This document shows, one piece after another, positions 15,131 to 28,934 of a DNA stretch of 64,000 nucleotides. How positions within the stretch are numbered: the first letter of the stretch is position 1; the number at the start of each line of letters is the position of its first letter. The notes under the pieces were generated by a model. It was given only the letters and a program-made list of their open reading frames with translations. It searched no databases and had not been told where the DNA came from. Source of the DNA: Bubalus kerabau (Eukaryota; Chordata; Mammalia; Artiodactyla; Bovidae); the NCBI RefSeq assembly GCF_029407905.1, contig NC_073627.1, positions 163,375,697 to 163,439,696 on the forward strand, given 5' to 3'. Made by a program: the position numbers and the translations under genes.

Positions 15131-15597
15131 TCATGGGCCTGGCACGTTCAAGAAGGGAAGCCAAATTCATGTCGGTGGTGGAGGGCTGGGGAGCAGGGAG
15201 ATGCATTCCCCCGATCCTGTGTGTTTTTCACCTGACTGGGGGCGTCCCTGCCGAGGATCTGGGTCTAAGCCCCGTTCCTGCCCTGCTCATTTCCACTCCC
15301 TTTCTCCTCTGTTTGGCCAGATCCTACCATTCTTTCAAGGCTGACTTCTAAGCCCTTCTTCTTCCAGGTAGCCCTCCATGGTAGGTAGGTCTCTATGGCA
15401 GGCCTGGGTGATCTCCCCGGCTCAGAGTAGTGGGAGGGCTGACGGCCTCTCTGGCAATTAGCATGCTGGTTTTTAACATATTCACCTATCCAGTTCATCT
15501 CCCAGCAAGATTATAAGCTCCTTTCATACAAAGATTACCTCTCCTTCTCCTTCTCTCCTCATGATGCTTAGCCCAGTATTGCCCACTCAGTGTGTAA

Positions 15598-15628
15598 TAG
15601 ATGGATGGATGGATGGATGGATGGATGA
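15598..15628 (+). repeat. (ATGG)n microsatellite
   Basis: About seven tandem atgg units in a RHOBTB2 intron. Confidence 0.95.
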
Positions 15629-15671
15629 AAGAATGATCATTCTAACTGGCCCCCTATGTGAATCTGCTTCA

Positions 15672-16031
<360 letters not shown>

Positions 16032-16546
16032 CTAGTGATAGGTTCCCTGCTGCTGGAACAAGGGAGAACACATACCCAAAGGCACCCCTACACTGCAATC
16101 CCACAAATGTCATATGGATCGGCTCACATGATCTTCCCCAAAACATTTAATCATAGCACCTCCTATTTCTATACCCCCAAGTTAGCACTTGAGAGCTTTC
16201 AAAGACTCTTGGGTTGACCTCACAGCTCTCTTGAGATTTAGACATGACCACTTTTACCATCTCATCTGAGAAAACTCATCTCAGAACAGCCTTCCTAATT
16301 GCTCAAAGTCCCAGCGTTACTGGTTAACAGGGGAGAACTGAAACCTGGCCTCCTGATTGCAAAGCCGGCTCCCTGCCCAGCCCGGGCTGCCTTCCCGTCA
16401 AGGGTCTCCCAAGGCTGTTTTCTCCACTCCTTCCTCCCAGTTTCACAGAGTGAAATTCCTTTAACTCAGTTTCACAGAGTGTCCTCATACCTCGGGGAAA
16501 AACCCCACCCACTTGGCTCCCTGCAGGCAGCGGGGGCCTTCCCTAC

Positions 16547-16650
16547 CTCCCATAAGCAAAGTGCTGGTCTTTGTGGTGGTCTCCGAAGGTATCCCAGAGG
16601 TGGAGAGACACGCTCACATTGTCCACCACGTCTCGGGAACGTTCTAGCAT
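16547..16650 (-). pseudogene. RHOBTB2: RHOBTB2 coding exon 2 (Rho domain)
   Basis: 104 nt, acceptor ..caccag, donor gtaggg. It encodes [20 protein letters not shown] and on to FAYG. The WDTFGD motif (switch II region) is present. Several residues invariant in the human protein are changed (Asp to Asn, Arg to His or Gln), which suggests relaxed constraint. Confidence 0.9.
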
Positions 16651-17204
16651 CTGGTGGGGGTGGGGGGGGGGTGGGACAGGGAGGAGGGGGGGAAGCGAAG
16701 GCAATGGTTCCTGGGGACCCTGCATGCCAACTTGGGGTGGGGTTAGCTCACTCCTGGGTCCCACAGCATGGGGGCTTGAGGGACAACTAGTGTCTCCCTC
16801 TGTGTGTCCTAGAACACCTGAGTCCCCTAACAAGAGCTGGCCAGGACAGAAGAGACTCCAGAGGGCAGACAGTCACGGGAGTGATGCGATCTCCCAAGGA
16901 GCCCATCCTTGTTCCCAGCTGTACCTGCCATCAGATGTTTCCCAGCCTTGGGTCTTTGGGTATCATTAGCCAGCAGTTTCTTTTCTCCTGGCAGCTCTCA
17001 TCTCTCCAAAGCACCACCCCTTTCCCAGCTCCAGGGCTTCCCATTACTGGGGTCTATGTTACACAAGATGCCCCAGGCTTCTGCTCAGACAAACACAAAA
17101 GGCTGGGGACTCCTCCCCTGGAGTGGGCTCCCTTCAGGCCTCTCCCAAGGAACTGTGCTCTTCAGCTGCCTCTACTCAACCTTTAAAGGGCTTCCGTGAG
17201 CTCA

Positions 17205-18695
<1,491 letters not shown>

Positions 18696-19252
18696 ATTTA
18701 CTAAAAGATGCTTACTCCTTGGAAGGAAAGTTATGACCAACCTAGACAGTGTATTAAAAAGCAGAGACATTACTTTGCCAACAAAGGTCCGTCGAGTCAA
18801 GGCTATGGTTATTCCAGTGGTCATGTATGGATGTGCGAGTTGGACTATAAAGAAAGCTGAGCGCCGAAGAATTGATGCTTTGAACTGTGGTGTTGGAGAA
18901 GACTCTTGAGAGTCCCATGGACTGCAAGGGGATCCAACCAATCTATCCTAAAGGAGATCAATCCTGGGTGTTCATTGGAAGGACTGATATTGAAGCTGAA
19001 ACTCCAATACTTTGGCCACCTGATGTGAAGAACTGACTCATCTGAAAAGACCCTGATGCTTGGAAAGATTGAGGGAAGGAGGAGAAGGGGACAACAGAGG
19101 ATGAGATGGTTGGATAGCCTCACCGACTCAATGGACATGGGTTTGGGTGGACTCCAGCAGTTGGTGATGGACAGGGAGGCCTGGTGTGCTGAAGTTCATG
19201 GGGTCACAAAGAGTCAGACACAACTGAGCAACTGAACCGAACTGAACTGAAC
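18696..19252 (+). repeat. BovB (RTE) 3' end
   Basis: Starts in 'aaagatgcttactccttgga' and runs through the MYGCASW-encoding and 'ctccaatactttggccac' regions to 'ctgaaccgaactgaactgaa'. Truncated, non-coding. Confidence 0.92.
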
Positions 19253-19439
19253 TGTGAGGTTTACAGAGGGAGAAGGCAGGCTTGTTAATATTCTGTTCAG
19301 GCACTGCTGTATTACGGGAGACTTTCCCAATCTCTTTCTTTCCTCTTCCTTCCTTCCTGCTCTAGGCTGGATTAGGTGTCGCTCCTTATCCTTCTGTAAT
19401 CTTGTGTTCCTATCATTTATTGTGCCAGATTGTTTGCTT

Positions 19440-19770
19440 TCATTTACTTTATTATTACTGGCTGCACTAGATCTCTGTTGTTGGGCGGGTGGGAGGTTTT
19501 CTGTCGTTATAGCAAGTGGGGGCTACTCTGCGTTGCAATGCATGAGCGTCTCACTGCGGTTAGGTGGCATCTCTGTTGCAGGGCACAGGCTCTAGGGGCA
19601 TGGGCTTCAGTAGTTGCAGCTCCTGGGCTCTAGAGTGTAGGCTAAGTAGTTGTGGCACACGGGTTTAGTTGCTTAGAGGCACTTAGGATCTTCCCAGACC
19701 AGGGATCAAACTCATGTCCCCTGCATTGGCAGGTGGATTCTTATCCACTGTACCACCAGCGAAGTCCCCC
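19440..19770 (-). repeat. CHR/ART2-type SINE, long form, reverse
   Basis: 'ggctgcactagatctctg', 'agtagttgcagctcc', 'accagggatcaaactc', 'accaccagcgaagtcc'; reverse orientation, near full length. Confidence 0.85.
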
Positions 19771-20274
19771 ATGTTGTTTTCTAAGTTTCTGTTTTTGTGC
19801 CTGTATCTCTGACTAGCTGAAGTGCCCTCCTGTTACGGACTGTGTTGTTAATTATGTTTGTTTCTAGCACAGTGCCTGGCATATCCGGAGGACTTTGTTG
19901 AATGAATAAATGAATGAATTTAATTGACCAAACTCTGAATAAAGAAACAATTTAATCAAATTGTTATCCTTTATTGCATAACAATATTTACCTGAATACA
20001 ATGTATTAATACAATAGTTGAATCTTTGATCTGTTCGAATGACTGTTTGTTTCTTAGCTGTTTGGGGCCGAAATACCTCTAAATTTAATTGCCTCCATGT
20101 TCAGACGGAGGAGTTTGAGCAAAGAACAGGTGTGGGAAATCCCTTTTCTTTCTTCAAAGCACCCAGACCACAGAGGCTGTTGCTCTCTACCTATTAACAG
20201 CCACGACTCTTTAGAATGACTCAGTGACCATTTGTGATTCTGTTCAATTTTACTCCAAAGAATTGATCCCTGTT

Positions 20275-20463
20275 TATTTTTTTAATATTTATTTATTTGG
20301 CAGTGTTGGGTCTGAGCTGTGGCATGCAGGATCTTTTGTTGTGGCACCTGGGCTCAGTAGTTGAGCTTAGTCACATGTGGGATCTTAGTTCTTTGATCAA
20401 GGATGAAACCCATATCCCCTGCATTGGAAGGCAGATTCTTAACCACTGGATCACCAGGCAATC
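20275..20463 (-). repeat. CHR/ART2-type SINE, reverse
   Basis: 'atttatttatttggcagtg', 'gggatcttagttctttg', 'cccctgcattggaaggc'; reverse orientation. Confidence 0.85.
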
Positions 20464-20941
20464 CAAATGTATCACTTTTTCATCTCACTGTCTTCTCTTC
20501 CACTCTTTCCTTCTAAATTGTTCTATATTTCCAGTCCAGCATAAAAGTAACTTGGAAGCCATCATTTTGTCCTAACAAAGATCTGAAAAACCAATAAATG
20601 AACAACTCTTAGACCCATCAGAGAACTGAGGTCAAAGGGCAAACTTCTATCACCAAAACTGGGGAAACAGATAAGCTACAGAGAATCACACTTACCAGAG
20701 CAGACACCTGCAAGAGAAATCCTCCTTTGAAACCAGTATCAAAGTATCAAAAAACTATATGTGGATAAGTCTGAAAATTAAAAACACCAAAAAGGCCAGT
20801 CTTAGAAGGAATCCCTCGAAGTGAGGAGTTTTACTTCCAGGAGCTCTGCCAGGTTCTCACAGTGAAGATTAAAAAAAAATCCTGTTGCTTCCCGAAGGGA
20901 GGAGGGGGACTCTAGCAATTTGAAACAGGGTTTAGGAGAAA
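20464..20941. other. Unassigned DNA
   Basis: No gene or repeat family recognised. Confidence 0.4.
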
Positions 20942-21234
20942 CTTATTTTTGGTGTTCTTTGGAAGGAATGATGCTAAAGCTGAAACTCCAGTACTTTGGC
21001 CACTTCATGCAAAGAGTCGACTCATTGGAAAAGACTCTGATGCTGGGAGGGATTGGGGGCAGGAGGAGCAGGGGATGACAGAGGATGAGATGGCTGGATG
21101 GCATCACCAACTCGATGGACATGAGTTTAGGTGAACTCCGCGAGTTGGTGATGGACAGGGAGGCCTGGCGTGCTGCGATTCATGGGTTGGCAGAGTCGGA
21201 CATGGCTGAGTGACTGAACTGAACTGAACTGTGG
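20942..21234 (+). repeat. BovB 3'-terminal fragment
   Basis: 'gatgctaaagctgaaactcc' to the typical 'gactgaactgaactgaactg' end. Confidence 0.92.
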
Positions 21235-21267
21235 TTTTATTAACCATTCAAGTACAATAGGATCTGG

Positions 21268-21472
21268 GAGTGTTAGTCTCAATTGTATCCGACACTTTGT
21301 GACCCCCATGGTCTGTAGCCCACCAGGCTCCTCTGTCCATGGGATTTCCCAGCAAGAATAATGGATTAGTTTGCCATGCCCTCCTCCAGGGATTCTTCCT
21401 GACCTGGGGATCGAAACTGGGTTTCCCGCATTGCTGGCAGATATTTTACCGTCAAAGCCACCAGGGAAGTAG
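21268..21472 (-). repeat. Bov-tA SINE, reverse
   Basis: BovA body first ('ctgtagcccaccaggctcc'), then the tRNA-like part ('gacctggggatcgaaac', 'aaagccaccagggaag'). Confidence 0.88.
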
Positions 21473-21539
21473 CATCCAGGAAGATGTGGGCAAAATCAGG
21501 ATTTCAAAGTTTCAGCATCTTAACAGTATGAAGGAAGTC

Positions 21540-23560
21540 CCTACATACGCTCCTCAAAAATGCTTTTCTGCATCTTTTGATATGAGCAAACCATTTTCTT
21601 CTTTAGCTTGTTGATGTGGTGGATTATGCTGAATGATTTTCCGATATTAAACCAGTCTTGCATACCTGGGGTACATCCCACTTGGTCATGGTGTAGAATT
21701 CTTCTTATGCTTGATTAGATGTGCTAATGTTTTGTTGAGGATTTTTGCATGGACATTTGAAAGATATTAGTCTGTAGTTGTCTTTTCTTGTCATGTCTTT
21801 CGTTTTGATATTAGGGTAATGCAGGCCTCATAGAATGAGTTAGGAAATATTCCCTCTGCTTCTATTTTCTGGAAGAGACTGGAAAATTGGTAGAATTTCT
21901 TCTTTAAATGTTTGGTAGAACTCACCAGTGAACCCATCTGGGCCTGGTACTTTCTGTTTGGGTATTTTATTCATTACTGATTTGATTTCTTTAACAGATA
22001 TAGGCCTATTCAGATTTTCTATTTCTTCTTGTTTAAGTTTTGGTAGATTTCCAATCTACCAAATGGAAATGGTCCATTTTATCAGGGTTATCAAATTCAT
22101 AGACATAGTAGTAGTTCATAATATTACTTGAGTATTCTGTCAACATCCTGGGGATTAGTTGTTATGGTCTCTGCTTCTTCCTTGAAATTTGTCATTTCTC
22201 TCTCTCTCTCCACCACCTCCCCCCACTTCTCTCTATCCCATGAACCTCATGGGAGATTTCTCACTTTTACTGATCTTTTCAAACATCCAGCTTTGGTCTG
22301 GTTGATATTCTTTATTGATTTCCTGTTTTCAGTTGTGTTGATTTTTGCTCTGGTTTTTATTTGTTCTTTTCTTTCTCTTCCTTTGAATTTAACTTGCTCT
22401 TCTTTTTGCTAGTTTTCTAAGATGAAATCTTAGACTATTGATTTTAGATCTTCCTTCCTTTCTCACATGTGCATTCATTGCTACAAAGTTGCCTCCATGC
22501 ACTGCTTGTGCTGCAGCCCACAAAGTTTAATACATTTTATTTTTACTTCCATTTAGTTCAAAATATTCCATTTCTCTAAATCCTTTTTCATGTGACCATG
22601 TGTGATTGAGAAATTATTATTTAATTTCCAATATTTTAGGATTTTCCAGTTGTTTCTGTTATCGATTTCTATAGTTTTATTCCATTGTGGTTTGAGAGCA
22701 GACATTGTAAGATTTTTATTCTTTAAAACTTGGTAAGGAGTGTTTTATGGCCCAGATGTGATCTATCTTGGTGAATATTCCATGTCAGCTTGAAAAGAAC
22801 ATGTATTCTGTTGGTTTTGGATGAAGTAGACTATAGATGTCACAGATGCAGTTGACTGATGGTGTTGTTGAGCTCAACTAGGATCTTACTGATTTTCTGC
22901 TTGATGGATCTATCTGTTACTGATGGAGGCTATCGAAGTCTTTAGCTATAATAGAGGATTCTTTTATTTCTCCTTGCCTTTCTATCAATTTTTGCTTCAT
23001 GTATATTTTGACACTCTGTTGTTAGGTGCATTCACATTAAAGATTGTTATGTCTTTGGAAAAATTATGCAGAATTGACTTTTTTTTTTTTCATTGCATGT
23101 TGCCCCTCTGTAATCCTGATAATTTTCCTTACTCTGAAGTCTGCTTTGTCTGAAATTAATATAAGCATCCCACCTTTCTAGTTTTAGTGTTAGCATATTT
23201 TTCTCTACACTTTTACTGCTTGTCTGTATCTCCATTGCCTTTTTTTCCCCCAAACATCATGCAGTTGAGTGTTGTTTGTTTTTATCCACTTTGACAGTCC
23301 CTGCCTTTCAGTTGGGGTATTTCGACCACTGATGTTTTAATTATTATGTATATAGTTGAGTTATAAATCTAAAATATTTGTTACTGTTCTGTATTCATTG
23401 CCTTGTTGTTTGTTTCTTGTATTGACTTCCACTTTTTCTGGCTTCTGTGGGTTTAATTGAACACTTTATGTGATTTCATTTTTAACCTCTGTTGGCATAT
23501 AAGTTTTACTTCTTCTTTTTCTATTTGTACTTTCTAAGTAGCTGTCCTTTGGTTTACAAA
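21540..23560 (-). repeat. Old L1 ORF2 remnant, reverse
   Basis: Antisense L1 ORF2 landmarks in order: 'catacctggggtacatccca', 'gaacccatctgggcctgg', and the endonuclease part 'gcccagatgtgatctatctt'. It parallels 55,780-57,200 of the young L1 in this window but has many stops and indels. Confidence 0.85.
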
Positions 23561-23574
23561 GGGCAACCAAGCCT

Positions 23575-23655
23575 GTGCACCAAAACTACTGAGCCCACCT
23601 GCTGCAACTAAGACAGTGCAGCCACATACACAAATGACAAGAACTTAAAAATAAA
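23575..23655 (+). repeat. CHR/ART2-type SINE tail fragment
   Basis: 'gctgcaactaagacagtgca' tail motifs only. Confidence 0.6.
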
Positions 23656-23847
23656 ACTAATCCAAGTCCTTTTTCTAATAACACTATCACTTCACAGGCA
23701 GTACAGGTACTCAACAGCAATGCCATCCCAATCCCTCCCTCCCATCCTTCATAATACTGCTTTCATTCATTTCACTTATCAAGAAGTTATCATCACCACA
23801 TACCTTTTGGCTAGTATCATTTGGAGCAAATTATTATCTGTGGCATC

Positions 23848-24053
23848 AAATGGGCTTCTCTGTGGCTCAGACGGTAAAGACACCTGCAATGTAGGAGACC
23901 TGGGTTTGATTCCTGGGTTGGGAAGATTCCCTGGATACGGGAACGGCTACCCACTCCAGTATTCTTGCCTGGAGAATTCCATGGACAGAGGAGCCTGGTG
24001 GGCTACAGTCCATGGGGTCACAGAGAGTCATACACAACTGAGTGACTTCACTC
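23848..24053 (+). repeat. Bov-tA SINE
   Basis: Full head and body ('gtggctcagacggtaaagac' ... 'cacaactgagtgactt'). Confidence 0.92.
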
Positions 24054-24439
24054 CAGAGTTTTTGTTGGACCAAACGAGAATAAGTAATCTTAGAATGTCA
24101 TTTGTCTCTAATCTGGATTAAATAGTCAAACTTCATAGCAATATAATTAATATAGTTTTCACTGAAGAATCAGAAAGTGGTTTGTGGATATATTTACTAG
24201 TGGATAAGCTCCAGGATGACATTCTGGCTGTCCAAAGTCTAAAGAGTTACTGGTTCATAGTCGGTGTTCAATAAAGAACTGTTGAATATATAGACCTTCT
24301 TTCAAAAAACTAAGTACAAGATTTTAATTTGCCTTTTTAAAAAATTTGTCTTATTTTATTCCTTCTCTAAAGCTATTTTCTTTATGCAAATCTTAGTGTT
24401 TGACCTCTATCATTTCCTTTCTTTCTGGAAAAAAAAAAA

Positions 24440-25560
24440 ACAAAACACCTTCCTAAAAGCATATCTTGCAAGGCCCAAGTTTCCTCAATTTTTGTTTGTC
24501 TGAGAAAGTTGTTACTTCTCTTTTACTTCTGAAGAACAATTTTCTTCCACAAAGAACCCTGGGTTGGTGGGATTTTCTTTCCTTTCACACTTTAAGTATT
24601 TTACCTCACTTTCTTCTTGGTTTTTTTTTTTTTTTTTACAATTCTTATTCTTCATCCTCTGCAGGAAAAATGCTTTTTCCTTCAGGATTTTTCTTTTTTA
24701 GAATTGAAATTCAGTTTATTCACAATCAATCATGAAACCATATAATTAAAAAAATATTTTAATTGGAGTATAATTGCTTTACGATGTTGTTAGTTTCTGC
24801 TGTACAACATCTTGAATCAGCTATCTATATATATGCATATATCCCCTCTCTCTTGAGCCTCAGGCCTCTTTTAAGATTCTCTTTTTTTTCTTTGGTATTT
24901 TGTAGCTTGGGTATGAGATGCCTATGCATAAATTTTTTTTTAACATTTTTCCTGCTTGGTGTTCTGCTTGTTTCCTACATATGTGGTTTGATGTCTATCA
25001 TTTATTTTTGAAAATGTGAAGTCATTATTTCCTCGAATACTTCTTTTTCTTCTCTTTTCCTTTTCTTTCTGGTATTCCCCTTATGTTTATGTTACTTCCT
25101 TTTTAAATTGTCCCACAGTTCTTGAATATTCTGTTCTGCCCTTTTAATTCTTTTGTTTTCCCCTTTGTACTTAGGTTTCTAAGTTTCTGTTGACATTGAT
25201 TCAAGCTCACTGATGCTTCCCCTTCCGCTGATTCTATTCATGAGCGCATGAAAAGCATCCTTTTTTTCTGTTACATTGTGGGGGTTTTTGTTACTAGAAT
25301 TTCTTTTGAATTTTTTTCCTGAAGTGTCCATCTCCCTGCTTACATTTCCTATCTGTTCTTGCATGCTGCCCACTTTTCTATTAGAATCATTAGCATATTA
25401 TGCCTAGTTGTTTTAAATTCCCGATGTGATAATTCCAACATCTCCACCATATCTGTGTCTCATTCTGGTGCTGGCTCTATCTCTTAAACCTCAATGAGTG
25501 TTTTTGGCTTTGGTCTTTTAGGATGCCATATAATTTTCTGCTTAAAGTTAGACATAATGT
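24440..25560 (-). repeat. L1/HAL1-type remnant, reverse, interrupted
   Basis: T-rich sequence resembling the antisense of an L1/HAL1 5'-ORF1 region ('aagaaccctgggttggtggg', 'ttgtcccacagttcttg'). A second L1 3'-UTR-like piece ('tggagtataattgcttta..gctgtacaac', about 24,760-24,870) lies inside it. Family assignment is tentative. Confidence 0.5.
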
Positions 25561-25732
25561 AACTGGTAAGGGAACTGAGCTAAGTAGGTGTTTAGGGTGA
25601 GGTTTTATTTATTTTTGTGATAGCGGTTGCTGTCAGAGACTAAAATTCCCTTGTTGTGCTTGTTTATCTATTCTCTGTTGTCTTTGGGTTTCCCTTTAGA
25701 CTTCTTTGTCAATCAAGTATAATACCTTCTCT

Positions 25733-25882
25733 GTCGACTTTCCTGGTGGTTCAGACAGTAAAGAATCTGCCTGCAATGCAGGAGACCCAGGTTCAGTCCC
25801 TGGGTTGGGAAGATCCCCTACAGAAGGAAATGGCAACCCACTCCAGTATGTTTGTTCGGAGAATCCCATGGACAGAGGGATT
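25733..25882 (+). repeat. Bov-tA SINE, 3' truncated
   Basis: 'ttcctggtggttcagacag', 'ggttcagtccctgggttgg'; ends early in the BovA body. Confidence 0.9.
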
Positions 25883-26029
25883 TTAACATTTTCTGCTACC
25901 GATACTTCCCATTACATATCTCTTCCTTCCGGGTAAAGTTTATATCTTTTTACTGGTTCTCACCTCTAATTCATAATAGAATCTCTTTTGGGGAGCTTTA
26001 AAATATATGTTTGGCCTGTAGAAAAGTAT

Positions 26030-26770
26030 TAAAATGAACAAAGTTAGGATATCTCAGCACAGAAGTGATAACTATAAAACAAGAACCAAAAGGAAATTTT
26101 AGAACTGAAAATCCCATTATCTGAAATTAAAAATTCACTTGAATGTTATTAACAGAGTTTGAACACTGCAGAAGACATAATGAGTGAACTTGAAGAGAGA
26201 TTTGATAGATCTAAAGAGCATTCAATCTGAAGAGCAGAGGTTAAAAAAAAACTGAAAGAAAACAAGGAACAGAGTCTTGGTGACCTTCGGGACAACACCA
26301 TGGAATATGTTTGGGATCGAAGACTGAAAAGAAATAACTGAACAAATGAGGAAAAAAATGGCCGTAATTTTCTCAACTGTAGTACAAAACACCAATTTAC
26401 AAATTCAAAAAGCTTAGAAAGCCCCAAAGAAAGATAAATATAAAGAAAACACCACCTGGGCACATCATAGTAACAAAGAGAAAATTTTGTGCATAAAAAA
26501 ATTTTTTTTTGCATTCAAAAGACCAATGAATGACCTGACGTAAACAATGGAGCTAAGAATTAAAGTGGTGAAAGAAACCTGTTGACTCATTACTCATTTA
26601 TACCCAGTGAAAATATTGTTAAAAAAACAAAGGCAAAATGAAAAAATTGTGGCAAATCATATATTCCGAATAAAGCTACAACAATGAATGTAACTAGAAT
26701 AAACATGTCATTTATAAGGCTAAGATTCTCCAACTGGAAAAAAGCAAGCTGAAATTATAAGCTGTCTAAA
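26030..26770 (+). repeat. HAL1/L1 ORF1-like remnant
   Basis: Resembles the coiled-coil ORF1 part of L1/HAL1 ('gtgaacttgaagagagattt', 'gggacaacaccatggaa'). Many stops. Confidence 0.6.
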
Positions 26771-26829
26771 ACATGCTCAGTCAGTCACGTCCCACTCTTT
26801 GGGACCCATGGACTGAAAAGAAAAACCAA

Positions 26830-27610
26830 TCATCTCAACCATTGCACTGAAAGTAACATCAAAAACATTTGGGAATGCATTTAAAAAAGATGTATACAAT
26901 CTGTACACAGAAAGCTTACCAAATGTTGTCAAGATTAAGTAAGAAAGGTCTAATATAAAACCATCTCATTGATTGCAAGACTCAATATTGTTAAAATGTT
27001 AATTCTTGTCAATCATCACTTTCAATGCAATATGGATTAAAATCCCAGCAGGACTTTTAAAATTATTTTATATAAAACATATCGAAACGCAAACAATTTC
27101 AGAGGAAAAAGAGAACAATTGGAGGACTTAAACTACCTGATTTCAACACTCACTATAAAGCTATGGTAATCAAGGCAACAGGCTTCCCAGGAGGCTTACT
27201 GGTGAAGAATCCGCCTGCCAGTGCAGGAGCAGCAGGAGACGCGGCTCCATCCCTGTGTCAGAAAATCTTTTAGAGAAGCAAATGGCAACCCACTCCCGTA
27301 TTCTTGCCTGGGAAATTCCACAGCCAGAGGAGTCTGGCGGACTCCAGTCCATGGGGTCGCTAAGAGTGGACCACGACTGAGCACACACACACACACAATC
27401 AAGTAACGTGGTATTGGCACAGGACAGAAAATGAATAGACCCATGGAACACAATATAGAGTCCAGAAATGGAACATACAGATGGTCAATTGAATTTCAAC
27501 AAAGGCAGAAATATTATTCAATGGGAAAAGAAAGTGTTTTCAATAAATGGTATTGGAACCGCTGGATAAACATATGGAGGAAAAAGGAATTTTAATTCCT
27601 ACCACACCGA
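26830..27610 (+). repeat. Old L1 ORF2 remnant split by a SINE
   Basis: Sense L1 ORF2 fragments ('taaagctatggtaatcaag' then 'taacgtggtattggcacagg') that are contiguous once the Bov-tA at 27,176-27,398 is removed. The duplicated target 'aatcaag' occurs on both sides. Confidence 0.8.
27176..27398 (+). repeat. Bov-tA SINE with (AC)n tail
   Basis: Inserted in the L1 remnant; ends 'cgactgagcacacacacaca'. Flanked by the short direct repeat 'aatcaag'. Confidence 0.9.
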
Positions 27611-28261
27611 CCTCACAAAACGGATACAAAAGGGTGGAGCTGGAGGCTCCCGGTTCGTGTCTCCCCTGCCCAGTCCCCAGCCCACAGTCGCCCTAGCCTT
27701 GTAGGACCTAGGCTTGAGCCGCTTACCCAATACTGGACTCCCCACAACCTAAGTCCAGCAGAGCGCAGATGTTTCGGGACAGCTGGACGCGCCTGACCCA
27801 CGTGGGGACCTCCTCCTCCTGGCCCGTTTGGTTTCATATGCCAATTAGCGTCCAGCAGTTCTGTTTCCCAAAGGCTTTAAAGAATCTACGGGGAAGAAAA
27901 ATTTCCAAGAAAGGCTGAATGGAGTGGATTCCTCTAGCTTGCCTGACTGCAAGAGCAGTAGGGTCGAGAGGAGATCCTATGAAGTCCTGCGTGTGAAAGG
28001 CAGACGTTGACCCTGGCATTACTGCAACGCACAGGTAGTGATGGAGGACATCCGAAGCCTATTTGTGACCTGAATTCAGACCCACCCATGGCCGTCTCTG
28101 TGACCTTCATTCTGTCCACCCACCTGTTCATTGAGTATCTACTCCAGTCAGGCACCTGGCTACTAAGATGCTAAGAGCAAACCTCTGATTCAACAACTTT
28201 CCCCTGGGACAGAGCTGCCATGTGACTCTGGAGACAGTGATACCCCTCCCTTGCACCCACA
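27611..28261. other. Upstream flank of TNFRSF10-like copy 1
   Basis: Unique-looking sequence without open exon structure. No repeat family recognised. Confidence 0.4.
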
Positions 28262-28391
28262 CTGTCAATGAGCCTGGGAGGAGCAGAAGCTGAGAGCGGT
28301 AGTCAGAGGACCAGAGGTAGCTCAGGAGGGTCGTTGCCCCTGAGAAGGGATCCGGTTCAAGAAGAACCTTTAATGCCAACTCTGCGTGCTT
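28262..28391 (+). promoter_or_regulatory. Distal promoter flank shared by both TNFRSF10-like copies
   Basis: 'ggaggagcagaagctgagag' followed by a 'cggtagtcagagg' stretch pairs with 'ggaggagcagaagctgggag' and 'cagtagttagaagacagg' at 50,330-50,385. It places this copy's promoter in the same relative position as that of copy 2. Confidence 0.5.
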
Positions 28392-28612
28392 CGGCCTTCC
28401 CAGGTGGCTCCCTGGTAAAGAATCCGTCTGCCAATGCAAGAGATGCAGGACAGGAGAGTTCCATCCCTGGATCGGGAAGATCCCTGGAGGAGGAAATGGC
28501 AACCTACTCCAGTATTCTTGTCTAGGAAAGCCCATGGACAGAGAAGGCTGGTGGGCCGCAGTCCATGGGGTCAGCAAAGTGTGGAACACGACTGAGCGAC
28601 TGAGCACGCACA
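28392..28612 (+). repeat. Bov-tA SINE in the copy-1 promoter
   Basis: 'ttcccaggtggctccctgg' ... 'cacgactgagcgactgag'. It separates the shared distal flank from the CpG-rich proximal region and has no counterpart at that place upstream of copy 2. Confidence 0.9.
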
Positions 28613-28745
28613 GGCTGCGTTCAACTCGCCGTCTAGAGAGAGAGACGGAGATTCTTATTTTTCCGGCACATCCTGAGTAAGACAAGGCGGGGCCACCTCT
28701 GCCTGCTTTCTCTGAAAGCGTGAGTACAGTGCGCGGGAGCGGAGG

Positions 28746-28876
28746 TATACAGAGGAGCTCCGCGGCGGCATACAGAGGAGCTCCGCGGCGGCATACAGAG
28801 GAGCTCCGCGGCGGCAAACAGAGGAGCTCCGCGGCGGCATACAGAGGAGCTCCGCGGCGGCATACAGAGGAGCTCC
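28746..28876 (+). repeat. 23-bp minisatellite, about six units
   Basis: Units begin (at 'tacagagg' or the variant 'aacagagg') at 28,748, 28,771, 28,794, 28,817, 28,840 and 28,863, exactly 23 bp apart, with core 'acagaggagctccgcggcgg'. The fourth unit has 'aaacag' instead of 'tacag' and the last degenerates after 'gctccg'. Since 23 is not a multiple of 3, open frames across it on either strand merely repeat short peptides. It ends about 60 bp before the exon-1 homology. The 5' region of copy 2 has a single related stretch ('aaacagcagagctcccc'). Confidence 0.95.
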
Positions 28877-28934
28877 GACGTCTGGCCATCAGAGGCGGGT
28901 TTCCAAGTTCCACGGACGACCGTGAAGATTCCTC

